This document shows, one piece after another, positions 1 through 8,740 of a stretch of 64,000 nt of DNA (positions within the stretch are counted from its first letter, which is position 1; every line of letters starts with the position of its first letter). Under the pieces are notes generated by a model, which made no database searches, was not told the origin of the DNA, and saw only the letters and a list, made by a program, of their open reading frames with translations. Position numbers and translations under genes: made by a program. Source of the stretch: Croceimicrobium hydrocarbonivorans (GTDB lineage: Bacteria; Bacteroidota; Bacteroidia; Flavobacteriales; Schleiferiaceae); assembly GCF_014524565.1 (NCBI RefSeq), contig NZ_CP060139.1, forward strand, positions 2,797,501 to 2,861,500, given 5' to 3'.

Positions 1-179
1 GGCATCATATCCTCATATTCCGTAAAGCCACGCTTACTCTCAAAGGCCGGGGTGCTAATTTCAATATCAGGATCCGCGAAATAGCGCTCTGTAAGTTCCT
101 TCGGTTGAGGACTAAATTGGGCCCTCAGCGTAAAATGGAAGAGGACTGCAATGATGGATATGGAATAACGCCAAGTCAT
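1..179 (-). CDS. N-terminus of a secreted protein, probable M14 zinc carboxypeptidase (partial)
   Basis: An open frame starts with ATG at 179 and runs off the left edge, so only 59 residues are visible. Residues 1 to about 20 form a signal peptide ending near LRAQ. The following segment contains DPDIEISTPAF and KRGFTEYEDMM. I recall these as typical of the mature N-terminus of large Bacteroidetes M14 zinc carboxypeptidases, but the zinc-binding residues lie outside the window. The start is one base after the stop of the upstream porin gene on the same strand, so the two are almost certainly co-transcribed, with isoaspartyl dipeptidase and a dicarboxylate carrier further upstream. That context favours a peptidase. 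Signal-peptide call is firm, family call moderate. Confidence 0.5.
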   Translation of the reverse strand, partial: MTWRYSISIIAVLFHFTLRAQFSPQPKELTERYFADPDIEISTPAFESKRGFTEYEDMM

Positions 180-180
180 C

Positions 181-1497
181 TTAAAAAGAGAATGTGGTGA
201 TTACCCGAGCGATCCATTCGTCGCCATCCATGGGCAAACTGTAAATATCATTGGAGCCGGCAGCGGCATTCACATAGGTTAGGGAAGCCTGAATTTTAAA
301 GCCATAGCCCTTACCGAAGTATTTGCTCAGGCCCAAAGTATAGTAATTGGGACGATTGTAAAAAGTGCCATTATTCAAGAAGCTGTGTTGATCGGCTTCG
401 ATGTGCGTAAAGCGACCATCAATGGAGTAGCGCGAACGGAACATATAGCCAGCCTGAATATTGAAGGCTTGACCCAACATCAAACGGCCTTTTACATAAT
501 TTTCTATATTCTGCACTCCGTCCACCTCAAAGGTGCGAGATACAGTACCGTCATTTCGTACTCTTTGTGTGATGTCATCCGGCACCGTAGCGCTGGAGGC
601 GGCGTATTCAGCTATCACGGTAATACCACGGTATTTAAACATCAGGTCGGCACCAAACTTGGCATAGTCCGGCAGCGATTCTTCATTGTCATTATTGAGA
701 TAGATGATGTCACCACTTCCACGACCCCGTCTGCTACTCATCCCGTAATTGATATTGTAGTAACCACCAATTACCAGTTTTGGACTGAGCTCTCGCACCA
801 CATCCGCCTGACGGAATTGACCAAAATAGGTGAAGAGACCAAAGGGTAGGTAATCCAAGCGACCGCCAACCTTAAGTCCGCCATGATCATTGCCCACAAC
901 ATTTACTCCATCACCATTGGTTAGGGTGAGGTAGGGACGTAAATAATGTCCGCCATTAATCCACCAGGTCGCATCGGCAAAAAGCCCGAATTCACGAATA
1001 CTGGCAAAGGAAGAGGTGAGTCTGCTCCGTTCAACCAGCATCAGGGTATTGGAACCCATCCACAATTCGCGGTTGTCGGTAGGCGTGGCCTTTTGGCCGA
1101 AGGTGAGTCGTATCCGGCGATTGAAATTATAGGCTACCCAAGCATCGAAAAGGAAGCCTGCAGCTTCATCACCGGTTTCAGAGTTCCCACTAAAATCGGC
1201 TTGAAAGCGGTATTCAATTTTCTGTTGGGCCGCTTCACCCGAAAGGCGTAAACGTAAGCGACGCATACGAAAGCGCTGTACCCCTTGATCGATTGCCGGA
1301 TCGGTAAAGGATTTGTACTCGTAATAAGGCTGGAAGTAACCCCTAAGGTTTACAGTGTAATCCTTATCTCCGGTAAAGGTGAGGCCATCGCCAAGGATAT
1401 ACTGGTTTAAGCGGGGATTCTGTGCCCAGGCTTGAAAGCAGAGCCCGAGCAGCAATAAGGCCGTTCCGCCCAATTTTAGCAAATGGGAACTTTTCAT
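181..1497 (-). CDS. Phosphate-selective porin O/P family outer-membrane channel
   Basis: The 438-residue product starts with a signal peptide ending AQAWAQ-like at about residue 26, then reads as alternating amphipathic strands rich in Tyr, Phe and Arg and ends in TTFSF, a terminal aromatic typical of outer-membrane barrels. RGYFQPYYEYKSF and FRMRRLRLRLSG near the N-terminus match the OprO/OprP (Porin_O_P) family. Phosphate selectivity is only the historical family name. Here the gene lies between a probable carboxypeptidase and isoaspartyl dipeptidase, so uptake of a peptide-derived anion is as likely. Its ATG overlaps the iadA stop by 4 bases, indicating translational coupling. Confidence 0.8.
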   Translation of the reverse strand: MKSSHLLKLGGTALLLLGLCFQAWAQNPRLNQYILGDGLTFTGDKDYTVNLRGYFQPYYEYKSFTDPAIDQGVQRFRMRRLRLRLSGEAAQQKIEYRFQADFSGNSETGDEAAGFLFDAWVAYNFNRRIRLTFGQKATPTDNRELWMGSNTLMLVERSRLTSSFASIREFGLFADATWWINGGHYLRPYLTLTNGDGVNVVGNDHGGLKVGGRLDYLPFGLFTYFGQFRQADVVRELSPKLVIGGYYNINYGMSSRRGRGSGDIIYLNNDNEESLPDYAKFGADLMFKYRGITVIAEYAASSATVPDDITQRVRNDGTVSRTFEVDGVQNIENYVKGRLMLGQAFNIQAGYMFRSRYSIDGRFTHIEADQHSFLNNGTFYNRPNYYTLGLSKYFGKGYGFKIQASLTYVNAAAGSNDIYSLPMDGDEWIARVITTFSF

Positions 1498-2627
1498 TCG
1501 AAAGTGTCTTTTACAGTTAATTGCCCGTTCTCCATCATCATCTGACCCCGCGCGATTACGCTTTGTAATTGGAGTTGATCATCGAGAATGCAGAAGTCGG
1601 CATCAGCGCCTACCTTAATTCGTCCTTTATTGGCCAAGCCCAGGTTTTTCGCCGGACCCGATGTGATTGGCTTTAAGGCTTCTTCCAGCGCTAATCCACT
1701 TTGATGCAAGGCGCGCATTTCGTGGAAGTTCTCCGCAAATGAAGCGGCGCGTACCCCAATAAAGTTTTTGTTTTCATCCAATCGATCTAAGCCGGCATTA
1801 CCATCGCTGCTAAAGGTCATTTGCTCGATAGAGAGCCCCTGGTCCATGGCGTAGATTACTGATTTATGCGGATCAGTATACTTGGATGCTCCGGTGGTGA
1901 TGTCGATCATTCCTCCTAATTTGCCAAAAGCGATCGCCTGGTCGAAGAGGGATTTGGTTCGTCCCACATGGGTTGGGGAAATATGCTGAATGGGGAATTC
2001 ATATTCTTCAACCACTCGGAAGAGTAGGTCCATTTGATCCTTCAAATTTCCGAGGTGGATATGGAGAATACCTTTTTTATTGGCGATCATTCCACCCACT
2101 CGAATTTCGCGTAATAAGCGCAGTAAATCCAGTTCGGAAGGATAAGAGGAGCGGATATCGGCAATGGCTATTTTGCAGCCTAAGACCTTATCGATAAAGA
2201 TCATTTCCTCTTGCATCCGGCTCATGATATGGATGGGATCCAAACCGTAGTAGCCGCTGTACATATAGGCAGAAAGGCCTTCCATTTCCAAGGACCTAAC
2301 CTTGGCATAGAGGCTTTTAATGCTGCGGGTAGAACCATCGGTGCCCAGCAGGCCCACCACGGTGGTAGTTCCGCATTGTACGAGGTCGGTCATTTTTACT
2401 TCGGGAGTCATAGAGGAGAATCCCCGCTTACCACCCGCGCCAATAATATGGATATGCTGATCGATAAACCCGGGGGTCACAATTTGACCCTGGGCATCCC
2501 AGCTTTTAAAATGCTTGTTGGCTTCGATCTTGGAGTCGATGGCCAGTATTTTCCCCTCGCCAAGCAGGATGTCCTGCATGCCTAAATCTTCGGGGGCAAA
2601 TACATGTGCATTACGTATTAGTAACAT
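1494..2627 (-). CDS. iadA: Beta-aspartyl-peptidase (isoaspartyl dipeptidase)
   Basis: This 377-residue amidohydrolase cleaves isoaspartyl dipeptides released from damaged proteins. The known Escherichia coli IadA metal and carbamate ligands (H68, H70, K162, H201, H230, D285) all have counterparts at a constant offset of ten: H58 and H60 in QHIHII, K152 in GCKIAIAD, H191 in ILHIHLG, H220 in HISPTHVG and D275 in FSSDGNAG. The GxDG-type segment LLGTDGSTRS lies near residue 95. All catalytic residues appear present, so the enzyme should be active. It sits between dcuC (2 bases upstream) and the porin (4-base overlap), forming an operon that would turn isoaspartyl peptides into aspartate. Confidence 0.92.
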   Translation of the reverse strand: MLLIRNAHVFAPEDLGMQDILLGEGKILAIDSKIEANKHFKSWDAQGQIVTPGFIDQHIHIIGAGGKRGFSSMTPEVKMTDLVQCGTTTVVGLLGTDGSTRSIKSLYAKVRSLEMEGLSAYMYSGYYGLDPIHIMSRMQEEMIFIDKVLGCKIAIADIRSSYPSELDLLRLLREIRVGGMIANKKGILHIHLGNLKDQMDLLFRVVEEYEFPIQHISPTHVGRTKSLFDQAIAFGKLGGMIDITTGASKYTDPHKSVIYAMDQGLSIEQMTFSSDGNAGLDRLDENKNFIGVRAASFAENFHEMRALHQSGLALEEALKPITSGPAKNLGLANKGRIKVGADADFCILDDQLQLQSVIARGQMMMENGQLTVKDTFE

Positions 2628-2629
2628 AA

Positions 2630-4009
2630 TTAGATAAAATGGTATATCAACATCACCACCAGGGCCAGCCCCAGGGGAATGAGATTTCGTTTCACAATTT
2701 GTAGAGTAGAAACCCCGGCAATATCTGCCGTGGCAATAAGAACCCCGGCTACCGGCGACACGGTGCGGCCCATAGAGGCGGCCAGGTTCATGGGTAAAAT
2801 CATTTGGCTGGCCTTCACTCCAAATTGCTTGGCGATTTCAGGCACCAGCGGGGCAAAAGCAAAAAAGGCGGCATTTCCACTGCCCATGAGCATGGAGGCC
2901 AGGAAGATCATTACGGTCATTACAATGCCCACTCCAATCGCCTCAAAGCCTAAGTTTTGGGAAGCGTAGAGCAAGCCATCAATAAAGCCCATGGCAATCA
3001 GACCCTGCGAGAAGATATCCGCCGCGATAATCAGGGTAACTACCGTCTTGAAAATATTGCCCATTCCATTCCAGAAGGTTTTCAAAGAATCGAGTACTGG
3101 CTTGAGTTTCCGCTGACGAATAAACTCGAATATCAAAGCGATGAACAAACTGATGAACATGGCCGTGGTAGTGTCCAGTACAATGGGTTTAGAAAAGATC
3201 TGAAAGAAGTCGCTAAATACCACTAGCAATATCAATGGCAATACCGGGATAAGAGCATAAATGCGCGGTGCCTTCTTTTCTTCAGCATCAGAATTACTTT
3301 CTGCAGATGCCGCAGTGTTTTCGGCTTCCTCCGGATTCTTGCGATCGAAATAACGGTTCACGAAATAATAGGCCACCGCCACAATCAAAGAGAGGGGGAG
3401 TACCAAGGGTATCTGATGACCGAGGAAAAATTCAATGCTATTGTCTTCCACCAGAGAAACGGCGCTGGCCGTAATCGCCGAGGCAGGACCAATTCCAAAT
3501 GCAGTACAAGCGGTAATCACAGAAACTGCGGATAAGCGGCTTACCCCTAAATTCACCAAAATGGGGAAGATGGAAGCCATTAACAAGAGGCCCAGGCCTG
3601 CCGCTGAGGGAATGCAGACAAAGAGCAATTGCCCGATGGGAATCACTGCTGCTGCTGTAGCGTGTGGATGCTTTCTTAAGAGGGAAAGCGGTTTCATGGC
3701 GATGCGCACCAAAGCTTTGGAAGCGCCAATGGCATCAGAATAGGCCACAAAGCCACCGATCGACATAATCATCAGGCCCACCTTGGCATTGGTTCCGGCA
3801 AAGGATTCTTTAAGTAAACGGAAGAGATCCAGGCCTTTGGAGCCCGTGCTCTTCATGGGTTCGGGAACCGGGAATTGCAGAATTAAAGCCAGGGCCAGCA
3901 TAAGCAAACCGGCAATTAATAAAACTGCATGTGGGTGATATTTACGCAGCAAGAGCCTGGCAACTACCACAATAAAAAGAAGGGCTAATATGGGGCCTAA
4001 GCTATTCAA
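2630..4009 (-). CDS. dcuC: DcuC-family C4-dicarboxylate carrier
   Basis: The 459-residue protein is almost entirely hydrophobic, with about 12 membrane spans broken by a charged cytoplasmic loop around residues 222-250 (KNPEEAENTA onwards). Length and features such as the glycine-rich GIGPASAITASAVSL and the C-terminal half-repeat MGSGNAAFFAFAPLVP fit the DcuC/YfcC-like carriers of the ion-transporter superfamily. DcuC members move C4-dicarboxylates. The gene is first in an operon with isoaspartyl dipeptidase, so aspartate or fumarate is a plausible substrate, but this is inferred from context. A short-chain dipeptide or another dicarboxylate cannot be excluded. Confidence 0.8.
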   Translation of the reverse strand: MNSLGPILALLFIVVVARLLLRKYHPHAVLLIAGLLMLALALILQFPVPEPMKSTGSKGLDLFRLLKESFAGTNAKVGLMIMSIGGFVAYSDAIGASKALVRIAMKPLSLLRKHPHATAAAVIPIGQLLFVCIPSAAGLGLLLMASIFPILVNLGVSRLSAVSVITACTAFGIGPASAITASAVSLVEDNSIEFFLGHQIPLVLPLSLIVAVAYYFVNRYFDRKNPEEAENTAASAESNSDAEEKKAPRIYALIPVLPLILLVVFSDFFQIFSKPIVLDTTTAMFISLFIALIFEFIRQRKLKPVLDSLKTFWNGMGNIFKTVVTLIIAADIFSQGLIAMGFIDGLLYASQNLGFEAIGVGIVMTVMIFLASMLMGSGNAAFFAFAPLVPEIAKQFGVKASQMILPMNLAASMGRTVSPVAGVLIATADIAGVSTLQIVKRNLIPLGLALVVMLIYHFI

Positions 4010-4018
4010 GGTCGACTA

Positions 4019-4978
4019 TTAAAATGGACTACCGTCAGTGCGAGTGCCAGGTGAAAAGAGCACAGGGAAATTAGCGCCATGTTGCTCGAAATCACCGGTA
4101 AGGTCCGGATTTCGGGTATAAGATTCGTTTGGATTATTGGAGAGCGGCTCAATGTCGAAGCTCAAAACCACCTCACCATTGGCATCCTTTAAAGTCATGA
4201 TGTCACCCGCATTGTTGAGGTTTAAGTCTCCACTAGTTGAGGTTTGCACAATAGCGCCACCAAAATTGCCGGTAGGCGTTCCACCACCAAATACAACTAT
4301 AGCTCCTCCCGCCGGTACGATGGTATTCGGAGGGAAGGTGTGATTTGGGGTTCCGGCCGTTAAATTTTCGGTATCAAAAATTTGGTAACCACTGAGGTCC
4401 GCCGCTTGCGAAGAAAGATTAACGAATTCGAGAAATTCATCTTCATTTTGGGCATAGCTGCCATCGCCATTGGCATCACCTTCTAAACCACTATTGGAAG
4501 GATCGTAAAGAATCTCATTTAAAATGATTTGCGATTCCAGGGGCACATCATCATCCTCAATCGTAATGGTGATTCCGGCGGTAGTTCCTGCTGATCCACC
4601 TGAAATAGAGGCGATGCTCACTTCAATACTTTCGTTGCCTTCTTGTAAGGTGTCTTGCACAGCAGTAATCAGAATAGAAGCAGAGAGGCTTCCTGCTGGA
4701 ATACTGATTTCGGTATCACTCAAGAGATAGTCTACTCCATCACCAAAAGCAGTGCCTCCGAATAGCAAGCTAACATTGACATCTTGGCTAGTGGTGGCGG
4801 CCAAAGTAGCGCTCAGATTTATACTTCCATTAGCTTCAATCATGCTTGGCATATCGGCCGAGAGAGCCACTGCCGGACCGGTATAAGGAGCAGGTCCATC
4901 AACATCATCAGTAGCGCAGGAGCTTAATCCAAGGATCAGCGTAGAAAGGCCCAGGCCTGCAAATTTTATAAGGCGCAT
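4019..4978 (-). CDS. Surface lipoprotein with Calx-beta-like and lamin-tail domains
   Basis: The 319-residue product has a lipoprotein signal with lipobox LGLSSC, so the anchored cysteine is at about residue 21. Residues 35-145 resemble a Calx-beta repeat, with an acidic end (TITIEDDDVP). Residues 150-319 are a lamin-tail domain (LTD), recognised by IILNEILYDPSN, FLEFVNLSSQAADLSGYQI and VVFGGG. The LTD segment is closely similar to that of the neighbouring T9SS protein, including the shared ending NPNESYTRNPD and FSPGTR. The two are probably paralogous by domain duplication. A terminator separates them, so this gene is probably transcribed on its own. Function is unknown. LTD proteins are often cell-surface or nuclease-associated, but no nuclease motif is present. 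Confidence 0.75.
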   Translation of the reverse strand: MRLIKFAGLGLSTLILGLSSCATDDVDGPAPYTGPAVALSADMPSMIEANGSINLSATLAATTSQDVNVSLLFGGTAFGDGVDYLLSDTEISIPAGSLSASILITAVQDTLQEGNESIEVSIASISGGSAGTTAGITITIEDDDVPLESQIILNEILYDPSNSGLEGDANGDGSYAQNEDEFLEFVNLSSQAADLSGYQIFDTENLTAGTPNHTFPPNTIVPAGGAIVVFGGGTPTGNFGGAIVQTSTSGDLNLNNAGDIMTLKDANGEVVLSFDIEPLSNNPNESYTRNPDLTGDFEQHGANFPVLFSPGTRTDGSPF

Positions 4979-4989
4979 AGCTTCAAATT

Positions 4990-5024
4990 AAAATGAAAAT
5001 GGGGAGCGAAGCATTCCGCTCCCC
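4990..5024 (-). terminator. Intrinsic terminator of the LTD/T9SS gene
   Basis: GGGGAGCG at 5001-5008 pairs perfectly with CGCTCCCC at 5017-5024 across an 8-base loop. On the minus strand the stem is followed by a T-rich run (ATTTTCATTTT). It lies 8 bases past the stop of the upstream minus-strand gene. Confidence 0.8.
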
Positions 5025-5031
5025 AGGGGTT

Positions 5032-6126
5032 CTAGTGTTTAACGAATAATTGGCTGGCACTTTCGCCCTCGCCAAAGGCACGCAATAAATAGGTGCCAGG
5101 GGCCAGGCCTGAAATATTTAGTGCATTAGCTTGCTTAGTCTCCATCAGCAGCTGGCCGTTCAAGGTATAAAGTTCAATTTGATCAATCTGAACCGGAGAT
5201 TTTACCTGGATTTGATCATGAGCAGGATTGGGGAAAATTTCCATTTGGAAGGCCTGATTTAATTCCTTCAAACCAATATCCTGATTGCTGATGTGAATGG
5301 TGTCGGTTCCACTAATTCCAGTGCCATCATTGGCAGTGGCAGTAACTACTACCGAGCCGTTTGAAACGGCAGTTAATAAACCGGTAGCGCTAATGGTGGC
5401 GATGCCATTTCCGGCGGGTACCGACCAACTTACAGTTGTGTCTGCTGCAAAATTGGGCATAACCATAGCCTCCATTTGAAGGGTGCCGGCTAAAGTGGTA
5501 ATACTGTCTCCGCCCCCCTGGCCCTGAACATCAATGGAAGAAACCACAAAGTTGGTGTCGAATGGCGTGCCATCTACCCGGGTTCCGGGTGAAAACAATA
5601 CCGAGAAATTATCATTATGCTGCTCGAAAGCACCAGTGATATCCGGATTACGGGTGTATGATTCATTGGGATTATTGGATAAGGCATCAGAATCAAAGGT
5701 TAATACTGTAGTGCCATTGGCATCTCTTATGGCAATCACCTCGCCGGAATTGTTGAGGTTTAAACCATCAGCGCTGGTGTCTGCAGATAATACTACAGCA
5801 CCGCCAAAATTCCCCACTAAAGGTCCGGATCCAAATACCACGATTACCCCGTGTGGAGGTACCCAGGTATTGGCTGGGAAAACAAATTTTAAATTTCCAG
5901 AAGTGGTGTCGTCCCAAATTTGATAGCCACTGATATCAAAATTGGTACTGCTCGAATTGTAGAGTTCAATGAAGGCATCATCTTCCTGATCGTAGGTGCC
6001 ATCGCCATTAGCGTCGCCATCCAGAGCATTGTTAGAAGGATCATAAAGCACTTCATTAATAACCAGCTGCGCCTGAGTTTGAATGCCCAGGAAGAGCAGG
6101 CAAGCAAGAGTAAATATTTTTCGCAT
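5032..6126 (-). CDS. Secreted lamin-tail-domain protein with T9SS sorting domain
   Basis: I start the protein at the ATG at 6126 because it gives a clean signal peptide (MRKIFTLACLLFLGIQTQAQ). A longer frame back to 6165 only adds a hydrophilic stub. The 364 residues contain a lamin-tail domain (about 22-180), then a bacterial Ig-like BIG_2-type domain (about 190-280: VQGQGGGDSITTLAG, NGIATISATGLLTAVSNGS), then a type A T9SS sorting domain (about 290-364: MEIFPNPAHDQIQV, APGTYLLRAFGEG). It should be exported to the cell surface by type IX secretion. Together with the adjacent lipoprotein it forms a pair sharing the LTD. The molecular role is unknown. Confidence 0.8.
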   Translation of the reverse strand: MRKIFTLACLLFLGIQTQAQLVINEVLYDPSNNALDGDANGDGTYDQEDDAFIELYNSSSTNFDISGYQIWDDTTSGNLKFVFPANTWVPPHGVIVVFGSGPLVGNFGGAVVLSADTSADGLNLNNSGEVIAIRDANGTTVLTFDSDALSNNPNESYTRNPDITGAFEQHNDNFSVLFSPGTRVDGTPFDTNFVVSSIDVQGQGGGDSITTLAGTLQMEAMVMPNFAADTTVSWSVPAGNGIATISATGLLTAVSNGSVVVTATANDGTGISGTDTIHISNQDIGLKELNQAFQMEIFPNPAHDQIQVKSPVQIDQIELYTLNGQLLMETKQANALNISGLAPGTYLLRAFGEGESASQLFVKH

Positions 6127-6212
6127 AGTATAGAATTTAAGAGGTTTAGAATGAGACAGGGACATTCCTATCCATTTGATTTTTCGAAGGAATCCTAATA
6201 TTGCCTACTTTT

Positions 6213-6246
6213 AGCATACCAATTATGGAATAATAAGCATACCAAT
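6213..6246 (+). promoter_or_regulatory. Candidate MocR autoregulatory operator (direct repeats)
   Basis: AGCATACCAAT occurs perfectly twice, at 6213-6223 and 6236-6246, a 23-base period, directly before the mocR start at 6247. The core ATACCA equals the half-site I recall for the Bacillus MocR-family regulator GabR. The same 11-mer, inverted and with two changes, recurs at identical spacing at 7747-7780. Confidence 0.65.
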
Positions 6247-7746
6247 ATGGAGAGCCTTTTGGAGCGTTTGGAACGGAATTTCAGGGAGAAGTCGCGCAGG
6301 CATGCCAGTCTGAATAAGAATACCAAGCTCTACCAACGTTTGCATAATTTGCTGAAGGATGGGATTATCAATAATGAGATTCCTGCAGGTAGTACCCTGC
6401 CCGCCAGTCGGGTATTGGCAGACCGTTTGGCGATATCTCGCAGCACGGTAGTTAAGGCCTATGAGCTCTTGCGATTGGAAGGCTATACTGAATCCAAAGC
6501 AGGATCGGGAAATCAGGTGAAGCTATTACAGGAACCGCGCAGCCTGCCGGAAAAAGTGGAGATTGATGTACAGGCCTATCCCGAAATATCGAGAATGGGG
6601 CAATCCTTTCAAAAGAACGTAGGTCTTATAAACAGCACTGATGATAAGAGTTTGGCCTTTCGACCAGGCTTACCGCCACTGGATATATTCCCGGTTACGC
6701 AATGGAAGAACCTTTCCAATTTGTACTGGCGGCACATTAAATCTTCGGCTTTATCCTATTCACCTTCTTCAGGGATTGATCAGCTTAAAAGCAATATCGC
6801 CAGCTATCTCAACTTAAGTAGACGCATTAAATGCGAGCCCCATCAGATTATTATCGTTTCGGGTTCTTTGCAGTCGCTGTATCTTTTGGGCTCCACCTTA
6901 TTGAATCCTGGGGATGGCGTTATCATGGAAGAGCCAACTTTCCCTAATGTGCATTCCATTTTTAAGGGCTTGGGAGCCGATATTCAAGCTGTGCCTATTG
7001 ATGATGCGGGAATTCAGGTAGAGGCAATGCCGGAGGGCAGGGAGGCAACAGCAATTAAATTGGTGCATAGTACTCCGTCTTGTCATTATCCCATTGGCAC
7101 TCCCATGAGCCTGGAGCGCAAGCAGGACTTATTGGTCTGGGCTCGTCGCAATAAGGCGATAATTATTGAGAACGATTACGAGCATGAGGTGCATAATTAT
7201 CGGGAATATCGACCTTCTATTTACAGCTTGGATACCGATCAACGCACGGTGTACCTGGGGACCTTTAATCGTTTATTACATCCTTCCATTCGGATTGGAT
7301 ACATGGTCTTGCCCGAGTATTTGCTACCTCCGGTAGAGGCGCTTTTAAAGCACTCGCATCGCTTTGTGCCGCCTTCCATTCAGGTGGTATTAAATCAATT
7401 TATTGAGAAGCATTATTTGCACAACCATATCCATAGCTTGATGCAGGTAGCGGATGAGCGCCTGGCACTTTTTACCGAGCAGTTTGAAAGCAATTTTAAG
7501 GGCAAGCTGCGGCAATTGGCCAATCCGGTTCCCAGTTTGCATACCCTGGCGCTATTACCAAATGGGGTAAAGGATACAGAAGTGGTGGCGCATTTTGCCC
7601 AACACAATATTGTGACCCATGCTTACAGTAAATGCTTTGTGAATAAGGAAAAACAGAATGGATTAATCTTAGGCTATTCCTCTGTGCGTAAGCCCATCAT
7701 TCGCCGAAAGCTTAGTCAAATGGGAGCCTTATATACCAAGCTTTAA
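6247..7746 (+). CDS. MocR/PdxR-type GntR regulator with degenerate aminotransferase domain
   Basis: The 499-residue protein has an N-terminal GntR winged helix (about 26-95: GSTLPASRVLADRLAISRSTVVKAYELL) joined by a linker to a class I aminotransferase-like domain (about 135-495), the MocR architecture. These regulators normally hold PLP through a lysine in GTFSK. Here the segment reads GTFNRLLHPSIRIGY, with Arg342 where the lysine should be. The usual DDY is NDY at 310-312. Covalent PLP binding is therefore doubtful. The operator-like repeats before its own start and before the downstream esterase/SLC13 genes suggest it controls both. The ligand is not predictable. Confidence 0.85.
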   Translation: MESLLERLERNFREKSRRHASLNKNTKLYQRLHNLLKDGIINNEIPAGSTLPASRVLADRLAISRSTVVKAYELLRLEGYTESKAGSGNQVKLLQEPRSLPEKVEIDVQAYPEISRMGQSFQKNVGLINSTDDKSLAFRPGLPPLDIFPVTQWKNLSNLYWRHIKSSALSYSPSSGIDQLKSNIASYLNLSRRIKCEPHQIIIVSGSLQSLYLLGSTLLNPGDGVIMEEPTFPNVHSIFKGLGADIQAVPIDDAGIQVEAMPEGREATAIKLVHSTPSCHYPIGTPMSLERKQDLLVWARRNKAIIIENDYEHEVHNYREYRPSIYSLDTDQRTVYLGTFNRLLHPSIRIGYMVLPEYLLPPVEALLKHSHRFVPPSIQVVLNQFIEKHYLHNHIHSLMQVADERLALFTEQFESNFKGKLRQLANPVPSLHTLALLPNGVKDTEVVAHFAQHNIVTHAYSKCFVNKEKQNGLILGYSSVRKPIIRRKLSQMGALYTKL

Positions 7747-7780
7747 ATTGGACTGCTAAAAATACTTTAATTGGACTGCT
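7747..7780 (+). promoter_or_regulatory. Candidate MocR operator before the esterase/SLC13 operon
   Basis: ATTGGACTGCT is repeated at 7747-7757 and 7770-7780, again 23 bases apart. Its reverse complement AGCAGTCCAAT differs from the mocR-proximal repeat AGCATACCAAT at two positions. The pair starts at the mocR stop and lies about 45 bases before the next gene. Confidence 0.55.
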
Positions 7781-7825
7781 GTTTGGGGCTCTTTCGGCCG
7801 ATATCTTAGCACTTCGAATTTCTCT

Positions 7826-8728
7826 ATGCGACAAGTATTTTTACTATTCTGCTTACTAACAGGTCTTTGGGCCTGCGATAAAAATGAGGTAATCAGTCCA
7901 CAAACCGCGCAGGGTTTGGAAGGTACCGGTTTGTACCATTTTAAGACCTACCCGAATTTGGCCGCAGGTGGACTGCCAGTTTATTACCATGTACCTGCCG
8001 ATTTACCTGCCAATGCTCCGGTGCTTATAGTTTTCCATGGTAATGGTAGGGATGCAGAGTATAGTCGCGATCAACTCATCGCTAAAGCCAATCGCTTAAA
8101 GTTTGCATTAGTGGTGCCTGAGTTTTCTTCCGATGCTTATCCAGGAGGGGATAAATACAATTTGGGGAATATTTTTGAGGATGGAGACCATCCTTCCGAA
8201 TCGACCTTAAATCCTAAAGAGGAGTGGACCTTTTCGGTGATTGAACCTCTCTTCGAAAACTTTAAAACGCGTACCGGTTTAAGAACCACTCAATTTGATG
8301 TATTTGGGCATTCTGCTGGCGCTCAAGTTGCCCATCGTTATTTATTTTTCTGGAATGATGCGCCGGTAAATCGCGTGGTTGCCGCAGCAGCGGGATGGTA
8401 TACCCTTCCGGATACCAGTGTCCAATTTCCCTATGGTTTGGGAGCTAGTCCGGCTGAAAATGCAGACTTGTCTACTTTTTTTAGTCGGCCTTTAACCATT
8501 GTAATTGGCACCGCAGACAATGATCCTAATGCGGCAAGTTTAAGGCAAACTCCGCAGGCAAGAGCCCAAGGTAGCAATCGACTAGCACGTGCCCAATATT
8601 TCTATCAGCAGAGTATCCAGCAAGCCCAGGCTATCGCTTCGCCCTTTAGCTGGCAGTATCGTGAATTGCAAAATGTAGATCACGATTTTGAGGCGACCTC
8701 TGCCTTTGCGGCGGATCTTCTGTATTAA
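7826..8728 (+). CDS. Lipoprotein alpha/beta hydrolase (esterase-like)
   Basis: A lipoprotein signal with lipobox LWAC puts the anchored cysteine at residue 17. The 300-residue chain then shows an alpha/beta-hydrolase order: an oxyanion-type segment VLIVFHGNGRDA near residue 70, the nucleophile elbow GHSAGAQ at about 166-172, and a late histidine in VDHDFE near residue 287. The arrangement resembles the PHB-depolymerase/feruloyl-esterase group, which cleaves ester bonds outside the cytoplasm. It precedes an SLC13 carrier by 12 bases, so the pair may release a carboxylic acid and import it. The substrate is unknown. Candidate MocR repeats lie upstream. Confidence 0.75.
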   Translation: MRQVFLLFCLLTGLWACDKNEVISPQTAQGLEGTGLYHFKTYPNLAAGGLPVYYHVPADLPANAPVLIVFHGNGRDAEYSRDQLIAKANRLKFALVVPEFSSDAYPGGDKYNLGNIFEDGDHPSESTLNPKEEWTFSVIEPLFENFKTRTGLRTTQFDVFGHSAGAQVAHRYLFFWNDAPVNRVVAAAAGWYTLPDTSVQFPYGLGASPAENADLSTFFSRPLTIVIGTADNDPNAASLRQTPQARAQGSNRLARAQYFYQQSIQQAQAIASPFSWQYRELQNVDHDFEATSAFAADLLY

Positions 8729-8740
8729 GTATAGCATTTC

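Noticed and set aside
385-849. A 154-codon reading frame on the plus strand opposite the porin gene
   Set aside because: No recognisable domain or start context. It is a shadow of the porin coding strand.
7747-7780. A rho-independent terminator after mocR
   Set aside because: The two repeated blocks are direct repeats, not inverted, so they cannot form a stem.
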